From NCBI GenBank assembly GCA_014380605.1, contig JACMJO010000352.1:1-9101 (forward strand): a stretch of 9,101 bases of DNA, given 5' to 3'. The notes beneath the pieces are model-generated. The model searched no databases. It saw only the letters and a program-made list of their open reading frames with translations, and was not told the DNA's origin. The translations under genes were made by a program, and so were the position numbers. The DNA is from Fimbriimonadaceae bacterium (GTDB lineage: Bacteria; Armatimonadota; Fimbriimonadia; Fimbriimonadales; Fimbriimonadaceae). Numbering within the stretch: the first letter of the stretch is position 1; every line of letters begins with the position of its first letter. This document shows, one piece after another, positions 1 to 5,543 of this stretch.

Positions 1-1297
1 GATAGAGCTGCCTGACCTGTTCTTTTCTAAGGTCATGATCGGCTTCAAAGAGCCGGTAGGGCATGTCGAGACCGAAGAGGGTGAGCGTCTGATACCCTTT
101 CTCGCGAAGATCAGCACCCAGAATCGAAGGGTCCGTGAGCGTGTGGCAATACGTCTCGCCTGGGGCCGGGTTCGGTATCTTGCCGTCCCGGGAGTCTTCA
201 AACGACTTCCGCATCCCGGCGTATCCCTCGTCGATGTGGAAGGAGCCCGCAAAGGCGTCTTCCGGTCGGATTCCGGAGGCTCGAAGCTTCGGTAGCCGGG
301 CGAGAAGCATGTTGATCTTGATCACCGAACCTTCATTGGCAGTCTCGGGTTGCCAGGTTTGGCCGAAGAGCTTGGCGAACGTCTTTCGCCCCGCATTCAC
401 CAAGACGTGTTTGGCCGAAACCTCCATACACTTCCCTTCATGCAGAAAACCAACCGTGTGATGCGAGGCACCCAACTCCACACTCGTGACTTCGGTGGAC
501 GACCTAATATCGACGCCGGAACGTCGGCAGCAATCAAGCAGCGAATCGACGAGCGAGCGCATGCCTCCAACCGGAACTCGCCACTCTCCGTCCCCGCCCC
601 CGATCACGTGATACAGAAAGCACCGGTTCTGCAAGAGGCTCGCATCCATGGGGTGGGTGTGGACGCCTATCTTGGCATCGGTCATGATAAGGCCGCGAAG
701 GACATCATCGTGTGCGTAGCGTTCGATAACTCGCCCAATAGGCTCCTCGACAAACGATCGCCAGGCCTCTTTCTCAAGGGGCCCCGTCATTCCCGATGCG
801 AAGGACTCGCGGGAACGCAACGGCTCGAGCATCGTGGGCCAAACTCGCTTCGCGATGCATCGCTCCAGTTCCATGAGGCGTTCATAGTCGGCCCAAGCCT
901 CGTCGCTTCCGGTCATGTCCCTCATTGATGCCTGAGACCGGGCGGGATCCTCGTTTGAAAGCAGCAACCCCTTCTGTGACCCCGATGAATCGGTGTACGG
1001 CGTGAAAGAGGCAATCGACCGCCGCTTCGTTTGAAAGTTCAGCCCGAGGTCCGACACGATTTTGTCGGGCAAGAGAGAAACCAAATACGAATAGCGCGAC
1101 AGCCACGCATCGTAGTCCGGGAAGACTTGCTGGGAAGCGGTCGCTCCTCCGATCGTCGAATTTCGCTCGAGAACCAAAACCGACTTGCCCGCCAATCCAA
1201 GGTACGCGGCCGCGACAAGACCGTTATGGCCACTTCCCACGACCACCGCGTCATAGGTTGCTCGAAGGTCGGCAACGTTGTCGTTTCTTGAATTCAC
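1..1297 (-). CDS. Phytoene-dehydrogenase-like FAD/NAD(P) oxidoreductase (PYROXD2 type), N-terminal part
   Basis: An uninterrupted frame of 432 codons runs off the left edge, so the C-terminus is missing. Family members are usually about 500-580 aa. Seen: residues 16-26 form a Rossmann beta-strand and dinucleotide loop (DAVVVGSGHNG, the GxGxxG pattern), the second strand ends in the ribose-binding acid E44 (SVLVLER), and GGAT follows at 50-53. Residues 323-338 (GSVIKINMLLARLPKL) resemble the conserved KIN...RLP segment of PYROXD2-like proteins. Members of this family (COG1233) use FAD to oxidise or isomerise polyene or other lipophilic substrates; the substrate here cannot be told. The GTG start is chosen because an in-frame TAA lies 48 nt upstream, no other usual start codon (ATG, GTG or TTG) lies between, and the Rossmann strand begins 15 residues in. 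There is no Shine-Dalgarno sequence, and a TATATT box lies 6 nt upstream, suggesting leaderless translation. No carotenoid genes are adjacent. Family call is firm; specific function is open. Confidence 0.9.
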   Translation of the reverse strand, partial: MNSRNDNVADLRATYDAVVVGSGHNGLVAAAYLGLAGKSVLVLERNSTIGGATASQQVFPDYDAWLSRYSYLVSLLPDKIVSDLGLNFQTKRRSIASFTPYTDSSGSQKGLLLSNEDPARSQASMRDMTGSDEAWADYERLMELERCIAKRVWPTMLEPLRSRESFASGMTGPLEKEAWRSFVEEPIGRVIERYAHDDVLRGLIMTDAKIGVHTHPMDASLLQNRCFLYHVIGGGDGEWRVPVGGMRSLVDSLLDCCRRSGVDIRSSTEVTSVELGASHHTVGFLHEGKCMEVSAKHVLVNAGRKTFAKLFGQTWQPETANEGSVIKINMLLARLPKLRASGIRPEDAFAGSFHIDEGYAGMRKSFEDSRDGKIPNPAPGETYCHTLTDPSILGADLREKGYQTLTLFGLDMPYRLFEADHDLRKEQVRQLY

Positions 1298-1303
1298 ACC
1301 GGG

Positions 1304-1309
1304 AATATA
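1304..1309 (-). promoter_or_regulatory. Putative -10 box (TATATT) of the FAD oxidoreductase gene
   Basis: TATATT matches 5 of 6 bases of the bacterial -10 consensus and ends 6 nt before the GTG start codon, so transcription would begin at or within a base of the GTG. No good -35 is seen at 16-18 nt spacing (TTAGGC at 17). Inference from position only. Confidence 0.45.
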
Positions 1310-1349
1310 CTCGCGGATCGCTCTCTGCCTAACAACATCCGCAACTTAG

Positions 1350-1378
1350 AACGCTGCAGGCTTTTTTCCTACAGCGCT
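1350..1378 (-). other. Hairpin-forming inverted repeat with A-rich loop in the divergent promoter region
   Basis: The arms 1350-1360 and 1368-1378 are 11 nt each around a 7-nt loop. As DNA, 9 of 11 positions pair. In minus-strand RNA the two mismatches become G-U wobbles, giving an uninterrupted 11-bp stem with loop AAAAAAG. No U-tract follows, so it is not a typical terminator. It lies upstream of the putative -10 of the minus-strand gene and would be transcribed only from a more distal promoter. It could also act as a DNA site. Structure is seen; role is unknown. Confidence 0.5.
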
Positions 1379-1399
1379 CCCCAGCAGATTAAGCCGGTG

Positions 1400-1427
1400 T
1401 TGAAAACATGTGACCATATGGTAACAT
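1400..1427 (+). promoter_or_regulatory. Putative promoter of the arsR-SRPBCC operon (TTGAAA, 16 nt, TAACAT)
   Basis: TTGAAA at 1400-1405 matches 5 of 6 bases of the -35 consensus. TAACAT at 1422-1427 matches 4 of 6 bases of the -10 consensus at 16-nt spacing. The -10 ends 7 nt before the ATG at 1435, so the mRNA would start at or next to the start codon. No Shine-Dalgarno sequence precedes the gene. The operator-like palindrome 1408-1427 fills the spacer and covers the -10. Confidence 0.5.
1408..1427. promoter_or_regulatory. Operator-like palindrome before the arsR-family gene
   Basis: Arms ATGTGACCAT and ATGGTAACAT are inverted repeats with 9 of 10 pairs matching; the mismatch is 1412/1423. 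The central ACCATATGGT is a perfect palindrome. It ends 7 nt before the start codon of a dimeric winged-helix repressor gene and overlaps its likely -10, the expected place for an autorepression site. ArsR-family repressors commonly bind such imperfect palindromes in their own promoters. Binding by this regulator is inference. Confidence 0.6.
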
Positions 1428-1434
1428 AAACTCA

Positions 1435-1749
1435 ATGCTAGCCGATGGGGTTTGGAAAGCTCTCGCCGATTCCACACGTAGGAGCATCATCCAGGCGCTG
1501 AGTGAGGGAAAGAAAACCACAACCGAACTGTGCGAACAGTTCGATGGCCTGACCCGATTCGCAGTGATGAAGCACCTGGACGTTCTGGAAGGAGTGGGCC
1601 TTGTAATGGTGAAACGGGAGGGACGGAACCGGTGGAACAGCCTGAACCGGACTCCCCTGGCCACGGCCGACGCGTGGCTCGCCCGCCATGTCGAGGGTCG
1701 CAGAGACATGCTCCAACGGATCAAGCGGATAGCAGAGGAGGGAACATAG
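1435..1749 (+). CDS. ArsR-family winged-helix transcriptional repressor
   Basis: A 104-aa single-domain regulator, normal size for the family. Residues 5-23 (GVWKALADSTRRSIIQALS) are the first helices typical of ArsR proteins. Residues about 29-57 hold the helix-turn-helix with recognition helix around LTRFAVMKHLDVLE, and 57-71 form the beta-wing (VMVKREGRNRWNSLN). A C-terminal helix (about 80-102) would serve dimerisation. There is one cysteine (C33) and no CxC or His-rich metal site, so this is probably not a metal sensor. It belongs to the subgroup with the TRFAVMKHL-type recognition helix that is usually encoded next to an SRPBCC/AHSA1 gene, as here: the partner ATG begins 1 nt after this stop codon. 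It probably represses its own operon through the palindrome at 1408-1427; the inducer is unknown. The start has no Shine-Dalgarno sequence and appears leaderless. Confidence 0.92.
   Translation: MLADGVWKALADSTRRSIIQALSEGKKTTTELCEQFDGLTRFAVMKHLDVLEGVGLVMVKREGRNRWNSLNRTPLATADAWLARHVEGRRDMLQRIKRIAEEGT
1734..1743 (+). promoter_or_regulatory. Shine-Dalgarno sequence for the SRPBCC gene
   Basis: AGAGGAGGGA contains a full AGGAGG core (1736-1741) 9 nt before the ATG at 1751, inside the last codons of the arsR gene. This strong site contrasts with the absence of one before arsR and supports translation of the second gene from a shared mRNA. Confidence 0.75.
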
Positions 1750-1750
1750 G

Positions 1751-2221
1751 ATGCCAGAGATTTTTGATGCAAAGATAGTCGTGATAAAGCTCACATACAA
1801 GATCGAAGCCCCGCTCGCGCGGGTTTGGAAGGTGATCACTGAGGAAGCGACGTTTTGGTGGGATTCCGACTTTGTCGCGCTGCCCGGTTCGCCCGGAGTC
1901 AACCTAGAACCGCATCTTGGGGGTCGAATCTACGAAGAGACGCCCGATGGAAAGGCGTTAGAGTGGGCGCGGGTGATTGCCATCAACCCCCCGACCTCGA
2001 TCGACTTCCAGGGCCTCATGACTCCGGCATTCGGAGGACCAACCCTCACGACTGTCCAGCTTTCGCTGGCGGAGGTCGAGGGCGGCACGGAGATGACGAT
2101 GACCGAAGGTCTGCTCGGCCGAGTTACCGACGAGGGTCTGGCCCAGATGCAGGAAGGCTGGGACTTCCTCTTCGGGCAGAAGCTGAAGAACTACGCAGAG
2201 TCAACGGCCTCGCGGGTCTAG
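1751..2221 (+). CDS. SRPBCC / AHSA1-like ligand-binding domain protein
   Basis: A 156-aa cytosolic protein with the Bet v 1-like (START/SRPBCC) layout. The first strand and helix read KLTYKIEAPLARVWKVIT (13-30), with the FWWDSDF segment at 35-41. LEPHLGGRIYEE (52-63) matches the family's LEP..GGR.xE motif. Then come the strands EWARVIAINPPTSIDF and TTVQLSLAEVEGGTEMTMTEG, and a long C-terminal helix (about 126-150, EGWDFLFGQKLKNYA) that caps the ligand pocket. The fold holds hydrophobic ligands; members near ArsR genes have mostly undefined roles and are named after Hsp90-activator homologue AHSA1. The protein may bind or modify the compound that releases the upstream repressor. It sits 1 nt after the arsR stop with its own strong Shine-Dalgarno sequence, so the two form one operon. 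Family is firm; ligand unknown. Confidence 0.9.
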   Translation: MPEIFDAKIVVIKLTYKIEAPLARVWKVITEEATFWWDSDFVALPGSPGVNLEPHLGGRIYEETPDGKALEWARVIAINPPTSIDFQGLMTPAFGGPTLTTVQLSLAEVEGGTEMTMTEGLLGRVTDEGLAQMQEGWDFLFGQKLKNYAESTASRV

Positions 2222-2300
2222 TGGTCTGACACTTCACGGTACTATCCCCGGCTGTAAGCAAGTATACCTGATGGCAAGTGCCGCCTAGAAGGCGCCCCTG

Positions 2301-3140
2301 CTAGCCACCGCTTCTGGCCTTCCGAAACTCGTGCTGGAAGTAGGCGATGAGCTTATTGTCTGCGGCCAGCCTTGCCTTCCAGACCTTATCGGCCGCCAGA
2401 TACTTTTCGTAGGTGGTGCCCATTCGGGCGACGTGGTCTGGGTCGAAGCAGAGGTAGACGTAGTTCGCTAGATCAATGCCTTCGACCGGGGGGTACAGGC
2501 TCAGGTCTGGCATCTCGCCGGGGAAGTCGCCGGTGGAGCTGGTTTCCTCTTTCATCTCCTTGACCCTCTGCTTGATGTCGCCGAGCCAGGTGCCGGGGAG
2601 TGAAGCGAAAGTCTTTCCGACTTCGACGATCACCTTTGGGGCGTTGATGAGCTGGTGGATCTCGGCAAATGGGCCGTCGAAAAGTCCCCAGTGGCGGCTC
2701 ATCTCCTCCCGGAGGTGTCCCTGCTGCTGGATAAGCTCGGGCACATCCACGCTCTCGACCCTGCCGGTTTTGGGGTTGATCCAAACAGGCAACTCGATGA
2801 ACTCGCGACGGTCGGGGTTTTCCCGAGATACGATAATCCCGAGCCAGTTTGGCGCCTCGAACTGGATCCGCTGAAACCCTTGGGCTTCCACTTCCGCCTC
2901 GGTGAAACTCTGATCGGTAAGGTTGGGCGAGCCGGGCGGGCGGGCGTTAACGCTAGCAGCAGTCTCGCCGTCTTTGAGAACCCTGACCGTAGTGAGGACA
3001 GTGGAATAGCTGTTGGCCGTGAACTCGTTCTCGTGTACAGCCCGCCCAAGAGTGAACTTGTAGCTCTTGGGAACCACCGCCGCCCTTCCTTTCAACAACG
3101 CAGGACCTTTCCCGCTATCCTTCTGCCAAGGCAACCTCAT
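2301..3140 (-). CDS. Hypothetical protein, 279 aa, downstream of the uvrA-like gene
   Basis: I do not recognise a family. The protein has no signal peptide or membrane segment and looks cytosolic. It has a basic N-terminus (MRLPWQKDSGKG), a strand-rich first half, and a central segment WLGIIVSRENPDRREFIELPVWINPKTGRVESV (99-131 region) typical of a beta-sheet domain. A helical second half follows (IQQQGHLREEMSRHW; TWLGDIKQRVKEMKEE) and then a highly charged C-terminal helix (YEKYLAADKVWKARLAADNKLIAYFQHEFRKA). Only one cysteine is present, and no catalytic motif stands out. The gene starts 26 nt after the uvrA-like stop on the same strand, so the two may be co-transcribed. No Shine-Dalgarno sequence precedes the ATG, an in-frame TAA lies 9 nt upstream of it, and TTG at codon 3 is an alternative start. 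Codon use looks like its neighbours. Real gene: likely. Function: unknown. Confidence 0.75.
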   Translation of the reverse strand: MRLPWQKDSGKGPALLKGRAAVVPKSYKFTLGRAVHENEFTANSYSTVLTTVRVLKDGETAASVNARPPGSPNLTDQSFTEAEVEAQGFQRIQFEAPNWLGIIVSRENPDRREFIELPVWINPKTGRVESVDVPELIQQQGHLREEMSRHWGLFDGPFAEIHQLINAPKVIVEVGKTFASLPGTWLGDIKQRVKEMKEETSSTGDFPGEMPDLSLYPPVEGIDLANYVYLCFDPDHVARMGTTYEKYLAADKVWKARLAADNKLIAYFQHEFRKARSGG

Positions 3141-3166
3141 ATCAATAGGTTACGGCCTTTTGGCCC

Positions 3167-5428
3167 CTAGTTGCGTAAATACGCGCTGGTCAACGACTGC
3201 TCACACTCCAACAGCGCCAACGGCGTCCCCTCGAATATCACCCGCCCGCCCTTGTTGCCACCCTCAGGCCCCATGTCGATGATCCAGTCTGCGTTTTTAA
3301 TAATCGCCAGGTTGTGCTCGATCACGATGACCGTGTTCCCCGCGTCCACCAGCCGGTTGATGATCTTCAGCAGGTGGCCGATGTCCGACATGTGCAGGCC
3401 CGTCGTCGGCTCGTCCATCACGTAGACGCTGCCCTTCTTGTGGAGCTCGCTGGCGAGTTTGATTCTTTGACACTCGCCTCCAGACAAGGTGCTTAGCGGC
3501 TGCCCCAGAGTGAGATAGTCCAAGCCGACATCGCTCAGCGCCTGCAGTTTCCGCGTCACGTCCTTGGCCACCTCTTTGCTGTCAAAGAACTCCCGGGCAT
3601 CCCGAACGGGCATGTTCAAGACGTCGGAGATCGATTTGTCGTGGAACTTGTAACCCAGCACTTCATCCTTGAACCGCTTGCCGCCGCAGATCTCGCATGG
3701 CACTTTGACCTCGTCCAGGTAAGAGACGTCGAAGTAGACCACACCCAGACCCTGACAGTTCTCGCAAGCGCCCTTTGAGTTGAAGCTGAACAGACCCGGG
3801 CTCACATTGTTGACCTTGGCAAAAGTCTTCCGGACCTCATCCAGAATGCCTGTGTAGGTGGCGGGGTTGGAGCGGCTGTTGGCGCCCACGGGCGACTGGT
3901 CGATCACGATCGCGTCAGGGTTCTGCTGGAGAAAACTCTGGTGGATAAGGGAGCTCTTGCCCGACCCGGCGACCCCCGTGATCACAGTCAGGATGCCCGT
4001 CGGGATATCCACACTAACGTCTTGAAGGTTATTAGCCCGGGCACTCTTAATGGACATCTTGCCCTTGCCCACCCGGCTATCCGACTTGACCGGCAACGAC
4101 TGCTTCATGTGCCGGCCGGTGAGGGTATCAGCGTTCAGCAGGTCCGAGTAACTACCTTCGAAGACGATTGTCCCCCCTCGCGTCCCTGCACACGGCCCAA
4201 CATCCACCACATGATCGGCGACTTTGATGACGTCGGGATCGTGCTCCACCACAATCACGCTGTTGCCCTTGTCGCGCAGTTTCTGCAGGAGCTCATTCAG
4301 GCGGTGGACATCGCGCGGATGCATGCCGATGCTGGGCTCATCAAAGATGTACAGGACATCCACCAGGCTGCTGCCCAGGTGCTTGACCATCTTGATGCGT
4401 TGCGATTCGCCACCCGATAGCGTATCGGTCTCCCGGCTCAGGCTGAGGTACTCCAGGCCGATATCGATCATGTGCTGGATGCGCTCGACCAGAGAGGCGA
4501 CCATCGGCGCCGCCACCGGATCCTTAATAGCACGGACTACTTCTATGAGCTCGTCAACCTCCATCGCCGCTAGCTGCGCGATGTTGTAGTCATTGATCTT
4601 GCAGGCCAGCACCGCCTGGCTCAGACGTGCGCCCTTGCAGAGATAGCATGGCCCGTACGTCATGTAAGGCGTGACCGATTTCTGAGTGCGCTCGGAATAG
4701 GTTTTAATGTCGCCGGTGATGTACTTCCGGCTGAACTTATCGACAATGCCTTCGGTGGTCAGGTTGATGCCTTTGCCGCCAAAATCCATCTTGACCTTGT
4801 AGGGTTTGGCATGGAGGAGATTGTTCATCTCCTCCTCGCTGTAGTCTTTGAGCTTCTTGGCGGGGTCGAACAAGCCCGATTGGATCAAAGTATTCCAGCC
4901 CCAGCTATCAACCGCATATTCGGAATACAGGATCGCGCCTTCGGTCAGAGACTTGGAGGTGTCGAGGAACTTGTCCAGATCCACCCCGATCTTGCGGCCG
5001 ATGCCGTTGCACTCCGGGCACATGCCCTGCGGATCGTTGAAGGAGAAGACGTTGGTATAGCCCACGTACGGCTGGCCCACTCGCGAGTACAGCAAGCGCA
5101 ACACCGAATAGATATCGGTGATCGTGCCTACCGTCGAGTGCGATCCGCCGCCCAGGCGTTTCTGGTCGACCACGATCGCCATGCTCAAGTTCTCGATGGC
5201 GTCGGCTTCGGGCTGAGCGTATCGGGGAAGGAAGTTTCGGACAAACGTGCTGAATGTCTCGTTGAGCTGTCGGCGGGCTTCCGAGGCGATGGTGTCGAAG
5301 ACGATGGACGACTTGCCGGAGCCCGACACCCCGGTAAAGATGGTGATCTTGCGCTTGGGAATCTGAAGCGAGACGTCCTTGAGGTTGTTCTCGCGCGCGC
5401 CGCGGATGTTGATGTATTCCTGGTTCAT
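3167..5428 (-). CDS. Short UvrA-type ABC ATPase lacking the UvrB-binding domain (UvrA2/DrrC-like)
   Basis: The 753-aa protein carries two ABC ATPase halves. First half: Walker A GVSGSGKS (33-40), signature LSGGESQRIK (337-346), Walker B with D363/E364, switch H396. Second half: Walker A GVAGSGKSS (485-493), signature LSGGECQRIK (648-657), Walker B with D672/E673, H705. The UvrA zinc finger is intact (C555, C558, C578, C581; CX2CX19CX2C), and CxxC pairs at 137/140 and 261/264 probably bind another zinc. Canonical UvrA has about 940 aa. Here the chain passes from RLLYSRVGQP (111-120) straight to FSFNDPQGMCPEC (128-140), skipping the UvrB-binding region. Such short forms include Deinococcus UvrA2 and Streptomyces DrrC, linked to tolerance of DNA-damaging or intercalating compounds. 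It should bind damaged or drug-bound DNA but not load UvrB by the usual contact. AAGAGG lies 6 nt before the ATG. All ATPase residues are present, so it should be active. Confidence 0.95.
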   Translation of the reverse strand: MNQEYINIRGARENNLKDVSLQIPKRKITIFTGVSGSGKSSIVFDTIASEARRQLNETFSTFVRNFLPRYAQPEADAIENLSMAIVVDQKRLGGGSHSTVGTITDIYSVLRLLYSRVGQPYVGYTNVFSFNDPQGMCPECNGIGRKIGVDLDKFLDTSKSLTEGAILYSEYAVDSWGWNTLIQSGLFDPAKKLKDYSEEEMNNLLHAKPYKVKMDFGGKGINLTTEGIVDKFSRKYITGDIKTYSERTQKSVTPYMTYGPCYLCKGARLSQAVLACKINDYNIAQLAAMEVDELIEVVRAIKDPVAAPMVASLVERIQHMIDIGLEYLSLSRETDTLSGGESQRIKMVKHLGSSLVDVLYIFDEPSIGMHPRDVHRLNELLQKLRDKGNSVIVVEHDPDVIKVADHVVDVGPCAGTRGGTIVFEGSYSDLLNADTLTGRHMKQSLPVKSDSRVGKGKMSIKSARANNLQDVSVDIPTGILTVITGVAGSGKSSLIHQSFLQQNPDAIVIDQSPVGANSRSNPATYTGILDEVRKTFAKVNNVSPGLFSFNSKGACENCQGLGVVYFDVSYLDEVKVPCEICGGKRFKDEVLGYKFHDKSISDVLNMPVRDAREFFDSKEVAKDVTRKLQALSDVGLDYLTLGQPLSTLSGGECQRIKLASELHKKGSVYVMDEPTTGLHMSDIGHLLKIINRLVDAGNTVIVIEHNLAIIKNADWIIDMGPEGGNKGGRVIFEGTPLALLECEQSLTSAYLRN

Positions 5429-5434
5429 AGGCGA

Positions 5435-5440
5435 CCTCTT
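5435..5440 (-). promoter_or_regulatory. Shine-Dalgarno sequence for the uvrA-like gene
   Basis: AAGAGG on the minus strand lies 6 nt before the ATG at 5428. It fixes the start and shows this mRNA has a leader, unlike the neighbouring genes with apparently leaderless starts. Confidence 0.65.
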
Positions 5441-5488
5441 CTTTACCTGGCATCCCGGGACTCACGCCCAACGCCAATCCCAAAAAAT

Positions 5489-5516
5489 GGTCGATCGTAA
5501 ATCGTCAATGGTCAAT
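5489..5516. repeat. Four tandem 7-bp repeats in the divergent promoter region
   Basis: Four consecutive heptamers, GGTCGAT, CGTAAAT, CGTCAAT and GGTCAAT, share the pattern SGTMRAT. They occupy the gap between the divergent uvrA-like and aminopeptidase genes. On the minus strand two of them present TTGACC and TTGACG, which resemble -35 elements. Possible roles are a helically phased regulator site or a short tandemly repeated (STRR-like) element. The array is seen; function is not known. Confidence 0.5.
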
Positions 5517-5527
5517 CCAGTGCCGCC

Positions 5528-5533
5528 TATACT
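5528..5533 (+). promoter_or_regulatory. Putative -10 box (TATACT) of the aminopeptidase gene
   Basis: TATACT matches 5 of 6 bases of the -10 consensus and ends 10 nt before the ATG at 5544, giving a leader of about 3-4 nt at most. No convincing -35 is seen at 16-18 nt spacing. It supports 5544 as the start rather than the upstream in-frame ATGs at 5487 and 5508. Confidence 0.4.
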
Positions 5534-5543
5534 GAACGCAGCC

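Noticed and set aside
350..1291. Plus-strand and alternative minus-strand open frames across the left end
   Set aside because: They are shadows of the long minus-strand FAD oxidoreductase frame, which carries clear Rossmann and family motifs.
1435..1749. Metal-sensing role for the ArsR-family protein
   Set aside because: Only one cysteine (C33) and no CxC or paired His/Asp metal site; the SRPBCC partner points to a small organic ligand.
2280..2296. Hairpin CGCCT-AGA-AGGCG between the convergent SRPBCC and hypothetical genes
   Set aside because: Only 5 bp of perfect stem and no T-run on either strand. Too weak to call a terminator; the stretch 2222-2300 otherwise holds nothing.
3154..3165. 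GGCC-AAAA-GGCC hairpin just after the uvrA-like stop
   Set aside because: A 4-bp stem without a U-tract is common by chance in GC-rich DNA. It does not argue against read-through into the 279-aa gene.
4811..5500. 229-codon plus-strand open frame opposite the uvrA-like gene
   Set aside because: Antisense shadow of a strongly conserved ABC ATPase; its translation shows no recognisable domain.
5379..5543. N-terminal extension of the aminopeptidase from an in-frame ATG at 5379
   Set aside because: It would overlap the start of the divergent uvrA-like gene and its Shine-Dalgarno sequence, has no family similarity, and would bury the signal-like segment. Starts at 5487 and 5508 remain possible.
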